Assembly: GCA_035531315.1 (NCBI GenBank)
Contig: DATKTD010000047.1
Coordinates: 1 to 5,989 of the forward strand
Direction of reading: 5' to 3'
Origin: CAIJMU01 sp035531315
GTDB taxonomy: Bacteria; Spirochaetota; Spirochaetia; Treponematales; Rectinemataceae
Length of the DNA: 5,989 bases
Shown piece after piece: positions 1-5,989 of this stretch. Under the pieces are notes generated by a model. That model ran no database searches and had not been told where the DNA came from. It worked only from the letters and a program-made list of their open reading frames with translations. Position 1 is the stretch's first letter; the number at the start of each line of letters is the position of its first letter. Position numbers and translations under genes: made by a program.

Positions 1-2190
1 AGGATGCGGCCCCGCAACCTCGACGAGATCGCCGGCCAGGAAGCCATCGTCGGGCCGGGGCGCCTCCTCCGCCGGGCCATCCAGAAGGACCAGCTCGGTT
101 CCATCATTTTTTCCGGGCCGCCCGGCACGGGAAAGACGACCCTGGCCCGCGTCATCGCGGGCACGACGGCGAGCCGCTTCGTCAGCCTGAACGCCGTCCT
201 CGCCGGCATCGCGGACATACGCGCGGCCGTTGAGGAGGCCAAGCGTTTCCGCGAACTCCACGACCGCAAGACCATCCTCTTCGTGGACGAGGTGCATCGC
301 TGGAACAAGGCCCAGCAGGACGCCCTCCTCCCCTGGGTGGAGAACGGCACCATCATCCTCGTCGGCGCGACCACGGAAAATCCCTTTTTCGAGGTGAACA
401 AGGCCCTCGTCTCCCGATCGCGGGTCTTCAAGCTCTCGGCCCTCACCGAAGCGGACCTCACCAAGGTCGCGCAACGCGCCTTGGCCGACGTCGAAAGGGG
501 CTATGGGCGCTGGACGATCGATTTCGAGGAGGGGGCCCTCGAGCACCTCGTAGCCGTGGCCGAGGGCGACGCGAGGAGCCTCCTCAACGCCCTCGAACTC
601 GCCGTCGAGACGAGTGTCGAAGGCTGGCCCCCGCCGGCCGAAACACGCATCAGGGTGGGATTGGCCGCGGCCGAGGAGAGCATCCAGCGCAGGGCCGTCC
701 TCTACGACAAGGACGGGGACTACCACTACGACGCCGCGAGCGCCTTCATAAAGAGCATAAGGGGTTCGGACCCCGACGCCGCCCTCTACTGGATGGCGAG
801 GATGATCTACGCCGGCGAGGATCCCTCCTTCGCCTGGCGGCGGATGGTGATCTCGGCCGCCGAGGATGTCGGTCTCGCCGACCCTATGGCCCTCTCCGTC
901 GTGACGGCGGCGGCGGCGGCCTTCGAGAGGGTCGGCATGCCCGAGGGCCAGCACCACCTCGCCGAGGCCGCCCTCTATCTCGCGACCGCCCCAAAGTCCA
1001 ATTCGGCCCTGGGCTACTTCGACGCGCTGGCCGCCGTGGAGGCGGAGAGGGCCGAGGTGCCCCGTCATCTTCGCGATGCGAACCGCGACGCCAAAGGCTT
1101 CGGCGACGGAGAGGGCTACCGCTATCCCCACGCATGGAAGGACCATTGGGTCAAACAGGACTACCTGCCCATGGCCGTACGGGGAAAATTCTTTTACCGG
1201 CCGGGCAGCCTCGGCCTCGAGGGGGAGAGGCGACCCCTCGTGCTCCAACGCCGCGAGGCCCAATTCGCCGCCATGTCCCGGGATGAGGAAGGCGAAGCCG
1301 ATGTCCTCATCTGGTCCCGCGAAGGGGAGCTGCGTTCGGAATGGGGGCGGAGGGCCGAGGCGGGAACGGCCGAAAGGCTCAGCCTCCTCCGCGAGGCCCT
1401 CTTTGCCCGCGCCAAGCCCGGGCGGGGCGATCGCATCCTCGTCCTGGACGCGGGCGAAGGTTTTCTCGTATGGGAGGCCCTCCGACGCGCCTCGGAGGGC
1501 AGCGTCGTCGCCCTGGCGCTCAGAGAGGCCGATGCCGAAAGGATAAGGGCCTTTTCCGAGGGCCTTCCCGAACTTGCCAGGCCCGAGACCCTCGTCCTGG
1601 CCGACTTCGCTTCGCTCGGGGCGGAGGCCCTATCGCGGGCCCTGGCCGAGGGCGCGGGAATGTCGGCCTTCGACCTTGTCCTCGGCCTCGACCTCCTGTC
1701 GCGGAGCGACGACCCGGGCGGCCTCCTTCGCCGACTGGCGGAAGCCTTCGGGGAGGGTCGCTTCCTCTCCGTCGAGTCCCTGCCCAGAAAGGGCGGACGC
1801 TTGTCGAGACTTCTTTCGCCCGGATCGCCCCAAGCCGCCGCCCTCGAGGAGGCCGAAGCGATTTTCTACGCAAGAAGCGATCTCCCCCCCCTCGGCCCCC
1901 AGCCCGAGGCAATAATGGAGATCCTCGAAGCCGCCACAGCACATTTTGCCAGCCTATCGGTCGATGAGGCCTCGGCCGAAACCCGGAAGAGAATTTCGGA
2001 AAGGGAAATCGAGGCATGGCTGTCGAAGACCTCGCCCTTCGGAGCCCAACTCTCGGCCTCCCTCGACGAGGGGATGCTGGCGCGGATCAGGGCGGAATTG
2101 ACCGAGGTCCGAGAAGGGGGACCAGTCGCCTGGCCCCTCTCCTGGCTCCTTGTCGAGGGCAAATTCAGGGAGAGGCAGAAGCGGCGCTGA
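1..2190 (+). CDS. rarA: RarA/MgsA-type AAA+ ATPase fused to a methyltransferase-like C-terminal domain (5' end cut by window edge)
   Basis: Replication-associated recombination protein A, a cytoplasmic clamp-loader-like AAA+ ATPase that acts at stalled replication forks. Residues are numbered from the ATG at position 4. Walker A GPPGTGKT is at 38-45, Walker B ILFVDEVHR at 91-99, sensor 1 GATTENP at 121-127, the arginine-finger segment SRSRVF at 137-142 and sensor 2 GDARSLLNALE at 188-198. The MgsA C-terminal region starts near RRAVLYDKDGDYHYD (229-243) and ends near YLPMAVRG (387-394). A typical RarA would stop soon after this. Here about 320 more residues follow, including a Rossmann-like strand-loop ILVLDAGEG (478-486) and FDLVLGLDLL (556-565), resembling a class I methyltransferase fold. 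The ATG at 4 is probably internal: codon 1-3 is Arg, giving RMRPRNLDE, and family members usually have a short stretch before the RMRP motif. The start therefore lies left of the window. The 3' end overlaps the convergent gene by 26 nt. The ATPase call is firm; the function of the extension is inferred only from fold-like motifs. Confidence 0.93.
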   Translation, partial: RMRPRNLDEIAGQEAIVGPGRLLRRAIQKDQLGSIIFSGPPGTGKTTLARVIAGTTASRFVSLNAVLAGIADIRAAVEEAKRFRELHDRKTILFVDEVHRWNKAQQDALLPWVENGTIILVGATTENPFFEVNKALVSRSRVFKLSALTEADLTKVAQRALADVERGYGRWTIDFEEGALEHLVAVAEGDARSLLNALELAVETSVEGWPPPAETRIRVGLAAAEESIQRRAVLYDKDGDYHYDAASAFIKSIRGSDPDAALYWMARMIYAGEDPSFAWRRMVISAAEDVGLADPMALSVVTAAAAAFERVGMPEGQHHLAEAALYLATAPKSNSALGYFDALAAVEAERAEVPRHLRDANRDAKGFGDGEGYRYPHAWKDHWVKQDYLPMAVRGKFFYRPGSLGLEGERRPLVLQRREAQFAAMSRDEEGEADVLIWSREGELRSEWGRRAEAGTAERLSLLREALFARAKPGRGDRILVLDAGEGFLVWEALRRASEGSVVALALREADAERIRAFSEGLPELARPETLVLADFASLGAEALSRALAEGAGMSAFDLVLGLDLLSRSDDPGGLLRRLAEAFGEGRFLSVESLPRKGGRLSRLLSPGSPQAAALEEAEAIFYARSDLPPLGPQPEAIMEILEAATAHFASLSVDEASAETRKRISEREIEAWLSKTSPFGAQLSASLDEGMLARIRAELTEVREGGPVAWPLSWLLVEGKFRERQKRR

Positions 2191-3088
2191 GAGTCGGGGG
2201 CATGGGTGGAGCGGCGCGGGAGACAGTCTTCGCCGGCAGGCGAAGCGAGGCGAATCCCCGCGCGAGGCCGTCGAGGGCCTCCTCTTCGAGGCCCTCGAGC
2301 ACCTGGATGAATTCGGCGCCGAGGGCCTTGGCCAAGCTGCGATCGCCCTCCCTGGTGCCTATCACGAGGAGGCGGCCCGAACCGAAGCGCGGCATGCCGC
2401 CGCGTTCCTCGTCGCCCAGGGACCGGGCGATTCCTATATCCGAGGCCAGGGTCGCGATCGGACTGTGCAGGGCGTCATCCCATAGCCGCCACCATCGGCC
2501 CCGCGAGTCGGCACCGGCTATGACAGAGCCGGGCAAACCGGTTACCGCGGCAAGGCCAACGCTCCGGGGAAGGGTCGCGTGGAGGGAATCGAGGCCCGGC
2601 CTCAATCCGGGGAGGCGAAGAGCCCGGAGCCTGGCGTCGAGGTCGACGGAAAAGGAGAGGACGGGGGCAAGGCTCCTCGCGAGGCCTCCCCTACCCGCGA
2701 TGAAGCGGGCGAGGCTGCCGGTCGATGGCGAGGGAACGAGGGCAAGCCAGGACCAGAGCGAACGGGAACATGCGCCGAAGTCTAGGGCCCTGTCGGCCTC
2801 CTCCACCTCGGAGGCGACGATGGAGAGCATGGCCGCGAGACGGGCGAGTCTGGCCCTGCTGCCCCCCCCTCGGTCGAAGGAGGAGCGTCGCCAGGCCGAT
2901 TCGAGGGCCTCGCGCGGCCAGACCGGCCCGAAATGTTCCTCGAAAAGAGGAAGATGGATGCCGCGCAGCAACTCGTCCGCCCTGTCGAAGAGGAGGTCCT
3001 CGCCCGAAAGAATGAGAAGCCCCTCGGCGCGGAGGGGGCGATGGCTCCGATGTCGTTGATGCTGGAGTGAAGGTTCTCTCTCTCGCAC
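2165..3088 (-). CDS. Unrecognised protein, about 307 aa, divergent from folC
   Basis: I do not recognise the family. I chose the GTG at 3088 because GGAGAGG lies 5 nt upstream on the minus strand. The frame stays open to an ATG at 3169, but that would overlap the folC start and add a low-complexity Ser/Ala/Gly stretch. The codons have GC-rich third positions and the composition is that of a normal globular protein (Leu, Ala, Arg, Asp rich), unlike the opposite-strand frames. No signal peptide or clear membrane segment is visible. Residues 239-247 (RLLVIGTRE) and the following helix-like DRSLAKALGAEF look like a beta-alpha unit, possibly of a Rossmann-like domain. A Trp-rich patch GRWWRLWDD lies upstream of it. 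The last 24 residues are a Pro/Ala/Ser-rich tail that overlaps the end of the rarA-like gene. A G8 homopolymer encodes part of the Gly-Gly-Gly at FDRGGGSRA. The gene is probably real; its function is unknown. Confidence 0.68.
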   Translation of the reverse strand: MREREPSLQHQRHRSHRPLRAEGLLILSGEDLLFDRADELLRGIHLPLFEEHFGPVWPREALESAWRRSSFDRGGGSRARLARLAAMLSIVASEVEEADRALDFGACSRSLWSWLALVPSPSTGSLARFIAGRGGLARSLAPVLSFSVDLDARLRALRLPGLRPGLDSLHATLPRSVGLAAVTGLPGSVIAGADSRGRWWRLWDDALHSPIATLASDIGIARSLGDEERGGMPRFGSGRLLVIGTREGDRSLAKALGAEFIQVLEGLEEEALDGLARGFASLRLPAKTVSRAAPPMPPTLSAASASP

Positions 3089-3167
3089 GTTGTCCTCTCC
3101 ACCGAGTATCGACCGCCCCGGCCCCGCACTTGACGAGGCTTCGGAAGAGGATGCACCATCCGCGCCC
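3089..3167. promoter_or_regulatory. 79-nt divergent intergenic region between the unrecognised gene and folC
   Basis: This is the only gap in the window between two divergent start codons, so promoters for both genes should lie in or overlap it. On the plus strand TTGACG at 3130-3135 resembles a -35 box, but no good -10 hexamer follows at 16-18 nt. On the minus strand GATACT (3110 down to 3105) matches four of six -10 consensus bases, without a convincing -35. These are weak matches in GC-rich DNA. The position is the main evidence, not the motifs. Confidence 0.35.
3094..3100 (-). promoter_or_regulatory. Strong Shine-Dalgarno site for the unrecognised minus-strand gene
   Basis: Read on the minus strand this is GGAGAGG, followed by the 5-nt spacer ACAAC and a GTG start codon. 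It is the best ribosome-binding match near any start in the window and decides the start at 3088 over the upstream ATG at 3169. Confidence 0.65.
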
Positions 3168-4502
3168 ATGGATAACAGTTTTGCCGACTCCGAGGAGGTC
3201 TATGCCTGGCTCCTCGGCTTCGTGAATGTCGAAAAGGGTCAGGCCACGGTCTTCAAACTGGACAGAATGCGGGCCCTCGCCCAGGCCCTCGGCTCTCCGG
3301 AAGGGAGGTATCGCTGCGTCCATATCGCGGGTTCGAAGGGCAAGGGGTCGGTCTCCACGATGATAGCGAGGATTCTCGCGGCCGCCGGTCACCGCGTGGG
3401 TCTCTACACCTCCCCCCACCTCCTCCACTGGAAGGAGCGGATCGCCCTCGCCGACGCCGAGATCGAGGATGCCATCATCGCCGAGGCCGCGGCCCGGCTT
3501 CGGCGTCTTGTGGAGGGCAAGGTGGCCGCCGACTTCCCCGGCGACGAGCTGCCGACCTATTTCGAACTCTCGACCCTCGTCGCCTTCGAGACCTTCCGCC
3601 TCGCGGGCTGCGACATCGCCGTCATCGAGACCGGCCTCGGCGGCCGTCTTGACTCGACCAACATCGTCGAGCCCGAGCTGAGCGTCATCACCCCCCTGGA
3701 ACTCGAGCATACCGAGTGGCTGGGCGACAGCATCGAGAAGATAGCCTTCGAGAAGGCCGGCATAATCAAGACGGGGAAGCCGGTCTGCATCTCCGCCCAG
3801 CTTCCCGCTGCCCGGGCCGTGCTCGAAAAGACGGCTTCCGAGAGGGGGAGCCGGCTCTACGATGCGGCCACCTTGGTCCGCATCGAGGACTGCCGGGTCG
3901 GGCGGAGGGGTACCTGGGCGAGGCTTTCCTTCGAGGGTTCCTGGCCCTTCGGGAGGAGCCTGGACCTCTCGACGCCCCTCGTGGGGAAAGTCCAGGCCCG
4001 CAACATGGGCCAGGCGATACTGGCAGCGGCACTCGTGGAACCGGGCCTCGACGCGGAGGCGGTACGAAGCGGCCTGGCCAGAGTCCGCCTTCCCGCCCGC
4101 TTCGAACTGATTTCGGAAGAACCACCCGTGGTCCTCGACGGGGCGCACACACCGGCCTCGGTCAGCCTTGCCCTCGCCACCTTCGAGGACCTCTTTCCGG
4201 GCCCGAAGCTCCTCCTCTTCGCCTGCGCCATCGACAAACACCATGCCGAAATGGCAGGGATACTGGGAGGACACTTCGACGATGTCATCGTGACGAGGCC
4301 GGGCAGCTTCAAGACAAGCGATCCCGAGGCGGTCTTCGCGAGCTTTTCCGCGGTGGAGCCGAGGACGAGGCTGATCGAAGATCCGCTCAGGGCCTTCGAT
4401 GCGGCCCTGGAAAAAGCGCGAAACGAGGGCATGGCCCTCCTCGTGACCGGCTCCTTCTATCTTTGCGCCGAAGCGGCAGCCAGGTTCCCGGGCGGGGACT
4501 GA
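3168..4502 (+). CDS. folC: Bifunctional folylpolyglutamate synthase / dihydrofolate synthase
   Basis: Mur-ligase-like ATP-dependent enzyme that joins L-glutamate to dihydropteroate and/or extends the polyglutamate tail of tetrahydrofolates in the cytoplasm. Residues are numbered from the ATG at 3168, giving 444 aa, a normal family length. The P-loop is HIAGSKGKGSVS (52-63). It is followed by the family segments GLYTSPHLLHWKERI (78-92), PTYFELSTLVAF, VIETGLGGRLDSTN (152-165), EHTEWLG (180-186) and AFEKAGIIK, where Lys196 sits at the position of the lysine that is carbamylated in characterised FolC enzymes. The C-terminal ligase domain carries VVLDGAHTP (D324-P329). The start is not certain: an in-frame TTG at 3090 would add 26 Ser/Pro-rich residues with no homology-like content. 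The ATG at 3168 fits the usual N-terminus (EEVYAWLLGF), but no Shine-Dalgarno is well placed; GGAAGAGG ends 17 nt upstream. The gene runs divergently from the unrecognised gene and overlaps the convergent receiver gene by 46 nt. Which of the two activities, or both, it has cannot be told from sequence. Confidence 0.95.
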   Translation: MDNSFADSEEVYAWLLGFVNVEKGQATVFKLDRMRALAQALGSPEGRYRCVHIAGSKGKGSVSTMIARILAAAGHRVGLYTSPHLLHWKERIALADAEIEDAIIAEAAARLRRLVEGKVAADFPGDELPTYFELSTLVAFETFRLAGCDIAVIETGLGGRLDSTNIVEPELSVITPLELEHTEWLGDSIEKIAFEKAGIIKTGKPVCISAQLPAARAVLEKTASERGSRLYDAATLVRIEDCRVGRRGTWARLSFEGSWPFGRSLDLSTPLVGKVQARNMGQAILAAALVEPGLDAEAVRSGLARVRLPARFELISEEPPVVLDGAHTPASVSLALATFEDLFPGPKLLLFACAIDKHHAEMAGILGGHFDDVIVTRPGSFKTSDPEAVFASFSAVEPRTRLIEDPLRAFDAALEKARNEGMALLVTGSFYLCAEAAARFPGGD

Positions 4503-5026
4503 GGGGGGGAGGCAGACTCGACTCGCGAGTGGCCCGTTGCGAGGAGGGCTTCCTCGAGGGCAACATGGTGGGCGAGAAGCTGCCGGGACAGGCTCTCTTC
4601 GCGGCGGACCGCCGCCCCGAGGAAATTGCGCTCGGCGATGAGGGCCGCGCAACGCTTCCTCCGGAGGAAGGCCCCCCGGATGGCGAGACGGACCTCATCG
4701 GGACTTGCCGAGGCGAGGATGGCCGCGTCGAAGCCCGCGAGCAAGGCGATTTCGGCCGAGGCCGCCGTAGCGGCCACGACGAGGAACTGGCTGCCCTCGC
4801 TTCGCGGAGACAGACGCATGCGTTTCACGAGGGCCTCGCCGCCCTCGTCGAAGCCATCCTCGATCACCACGAGGTCGGGGGACCATTCCGCGAGGGCCAC
4901 GATGGCCTGGTCGGCGGATTCGGCCCGCAGACACTCCGTCGCCTCGGGAGAGGCCGCGCGAAAGCGATCGTACATACCCTCGTCCCGACATACGGCCAGG
5001 ACCGTCTTCGTGTTCTGTTTTTCCAT
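4457..5026 (-). CDS. Degenerate (pseudo-)receiver domain protein, about 189 aa
   Basis: The first 120 or so residues follow the alternating beta-alpha pattern of a CheY-like receiver. Strand 1 is TVLAVCRDE, strand 3 is SPDLVVIEDGF, strand 4 is FLVVAATA and strand 5 is FDAAILASASPDE. Aligned by eye (numbering from the ATG at 5026), the usual acidic pair after strand 1 is Cys-Arg, the phospho-acceptor Asp is Glu56 (an Asp follows at 57), and the strand-5 Lys-Pro is Ala105-Ser. Only the strand-4 Thr is kept. It is therefore likely a non-phosphorylatable pseudo-receiver. A predicted helical segment follows (about 121-165, RKRCAALIAERNF onward), and then a short Pro/Ser/Ala tail that overlaps folC. 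There is no recognisable DNA-binding or enzymatic output domain. A GTG at 5035 would add three residues; neither start has a good Shine-Dalgarno. It lies about 44 nt (35 from the GTG) after the DUF445-like gene on the same strand, suggesting one transcript. Partner and role are unknown. Confidence 0.75.
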   Translation of the reverse strand: MEKQNTKTVLAVCRDEGMYDRFRAASPEATECLRAESADQAIVALAEWSPDLVVIEDGFDEGGEALVKRMRLSPRSEGSQFLVVAATAASAEIALLAGFDAAILASASPDEVRLAIRGAFLRRKRCAALIAERNFLGAAVRREESLSRQLLAHHVALEEALLATGHSRVESASPPQSPPGNLAAASAQR

Positions 5027-5039
5027 TTTCGACACCAGT

Positions 5040-5079
5040 CGGGGAAGCCCCGGAGGCGGCCGGAGAATCCTCAGCCGCC
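5040..5079 (-). other. Two adjacent inverted repeats at the DUF445-like / receiver gene junction
   Basis: The 6-bp arms GGCGGC (5055-5060) and GCCGCC (5074-5079) flank a 13-nt loop spanning the stop codon of the DUF445-like gene. A second hairpin, CGGGG-AAG-CCCCG (5040-5052), has a 5-bp stem and sits just upstream of the receiver gene start. No T-run follows either on the minus strand, so neither looks like a standard intrinsic terminator. They could influence mRNA processing or translation of the downstream gene, or be chance pairing in GC-rich DNA. Confidence 0.3.
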
Positions 5080-5989
5080 CAACATTTTAATAATCGCGAC
5101 ATCGATCAGGCCGGCAAGAAAGCCCAGGCCGCCGAACGAAAGGGCCAGGACCCGGCCTGAACCTTTGAGCAATGGGCCGAAGGCCGATTTCGCTTCATTA
5201 TTATCCATTGAGCCCAATTTTTCAATAACAAGGGCCCGCATGTCGAGGCTCTCGACTATCGAGTCGGCCTCGGCGTCGAGGATGGCGAGGCTCGTAGCGG
5301 CGAGCCAGGCGGAAATCGAACGCTTCGCCTCCCCGTCGAGGGCGAGAATTTCCGCGATCGACGAGGCGGAGAGGGCCTCCAGAAGGGCGGCGATGAAGAC
5401 CTCGCGGGCACTGGCGAGGGCCCTGGCCGCGGCTTCGTTGCCCCCGAGAAGGCTGCCGAGATCGGCGAGTCCGGGCATCTTGAGTTCGCCGCCAAGGCCG
5501 AAAGAGGCGAGGAGGGAGACCAGGCTCAGGTCCTTGCCGGAATGGACGAGGGCCTCGACCCGACTGGCGATGCCCGGCCCCTTTTCGACCAGGCTGGCCA
5601 AAACGAGGGCGAGGGCCCTCCATAGGGCCTCCCGCGAAAAGGAGGAAGCCAGTCTCGAGGCCAGGCCCCTCTTTCCCTCGTCGGGGGACTCCCAACCCTC
5701 GAGGGCGGCCTCGCGCACCTTGGCCCGCATCGAGGGGGAGCGGAGAATGCCCGAGACCATGGATACGAGATCCTCGATGGTCTCGGGCATGGTTTCGGCG
5801 ATGTTTCGCTCGTAGTTGGCCGCCCCCGCGATCAGTCTCTGCAGGGTGCCGAGGCGGGAAACCGCCCTCCGCACCATCTCGTTCGCCCCTTTTTCGACGA
5901 GGTCGCGCGTGTCCACATCGTTGAGAAAGGACTCGACGAGGGGAATGGCCGCGTCGTAGAGGGCATCGACGAGGAGACCCACGATTGGC
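5071..5989 (-). CDS. DUF445-like membrane protein, C-terminal part (5' end beyond window)
   Basis: The frame is open through the right edge (codon 5988-5986 is Pro, then Ile-Val-Gly), so the GTG at 5982 is probably internal and the N-terminus is missing. About 305 residues are visible. Near the left of the protein are helix-rich segments, including DAAIPLVESFLNDVDTRDLV, LGTLQRLIAGAANYERN and MPETIEDLV. The end has the order 'dimeric Asp/Leu helix, VIEKLGSMD, then a single hydrophobic segment' (VLALSFGGLGFLAGLIDV), followed by Ile/Met and GG. This resembles the C-terminal pattern I recall for DUF445 proteins (YheB/YjiN type), whose N-terminal membrane segment would lie outside the window. It is a family resemblance by eye, not a search result. 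The middle is Ala/Leu/Ser-rich helix. The family's molecular function is unknown; a membrane-anchored envelope protein is the usual expectation. It is probably in an operon with the receiver-like gene downstream. Confidence 0.62.
   Translation of the reverse strand, partial: PIVGLLVDALYDAAIPLVESFLNDVDTRDLVEKGANEMVRRAVSRLGTLQRLIAGAANYERNIAETMPETIEDLVSMVSGILRSPSMRAKVREAALEGWESPDEGKRGLASRLASSFSREALWRALALVLASLVEKGPGIASRVEALVHSGKDLSLVSLLASFGLGGELKMPGLADLGSLLGGNEAAARALASAREVFIAALLEALSASSIAEILALDGEAKRSISAWLAATSLAILDAEADSIVESLDMRALVIEKLGSMDNNEAKSAFGPLLKGSGRVLALSFGGLGFLAGLIDVAIIKMLGG

Noticed and set aside
2016..3059. Plus-strand open frame of about 347 codons
   Set aside because: Its product is dominated by Arg, Ser and Pro with no family-like motif. 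It lies opposite the unrecognised minus-strand gene, which has normal composition and a strong Shine-Dalgarno. It is a shadow caused by few stop codons in GC-rich DNA.
3090..3167. TTG start at 3090 adding 26 residues to FolC
   Set aside because: The added residues are Ser/Pro/Ala-rich with no resemblance to the family N-terminus, and no Shine-Dalgarno lies at a usable distance.
3089..3169. ATG at 3169 as start of the unrecognised minus-strand gene
   Set aside because: The GTG at 3088 has GGAGAGG at ideal spacing, and the extra residues are low-complexity and would overlap the folC start.
4521..4530. Perfect palindrome ACTCGCGAGT as an operator or terminator
   Set aside because: It lies inside the receiver coding sequence, is only 10 bp, has no loop or T-run, and is expected by chance at this G+C content.
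2691..4652. Minus-strand open frame of about 653 codons opposite folC
   Set aside because: FolC is unambiguous on the plus strand over most of this interval. The antisense product has no coherent domain.
3716..5815. Plus-strand open frame of about 699 codons
   Set aside because: It runs out of frame through the end of folC and antisense to the receiver and DUF445-like genes, with an Arg/Gly/Pro-rich product. The three genes it crosses have recognisable folds.
2165..5989. Frequent GAGGCC and GAGGGC words on both strands as a dispersed repeat
   Set aside because: They are explained by favoured codon pairs (Glu-Ala GAG-GCC, Ala-Leu GCC-CTC) in Ala/Leu/Glu-rich proteins; spacing is irregular.

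Overview
The window is about 6 kb of GC-rich bacterial DNA (roughly two-thirds G+C by eye) and is almost wholly coding. It holds five protein genes on both strands and no RNA genes, mobile elements or CRISPR arrays. Two details point, with moderate confidence, to a GC-rich spirochaete: the long RarA/MgsA protein has a methyltransferase-like C-terminal half, an architecture I associate with spirochaetes and cyanobacteria, and FolC has the P-loop variant SKGKGS. No phylogenetic marker is present to confirm this.

Layout, left to right. (1) Positions 1-2190, + strand: a RarA (MgsA) AAA+ ATPase with a C-terminal extension of about 320 residues, missing its first few codons at the window edge. (2) Positions 2165-3088, - strand: an unrecognised protein of about 307 aa, convergent with and overlapping the rarA-like gene by 26 nt. 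(3) A 79-nt divergent intergenic region, 3089-3167. (4) Positions 3168-4502, + strand: FolC, the folylpolyglutamate/dihydrofolate synthase. (5) Positions 4457-5026, - strand: a small degenerate receiver-domain protein, convergent with folC and overlapping it by 46 nt. (6) Positions 5071-5989, - strand: the C-terminal part of a protein resembling the DUF445 family, running off the right edge and probably co-transcribed with gene 5.

The genes do not form a single pathway. They cover DNA-replication stress (RarA), folate metabolism (FolC), a probable non-phosphorylatable signalling module and an envelope protein of unknown role. Both convergent pairs overlap at their 3' ends with no visible intrinsic terminator. 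The most unusual items are the RarA fusion with a poorly conserved SAM-binding motif, the receiver domain that has lost its phosphorylation residues, and the unrecognised protein divergent from folC. I see no convincing new multi-gene system.
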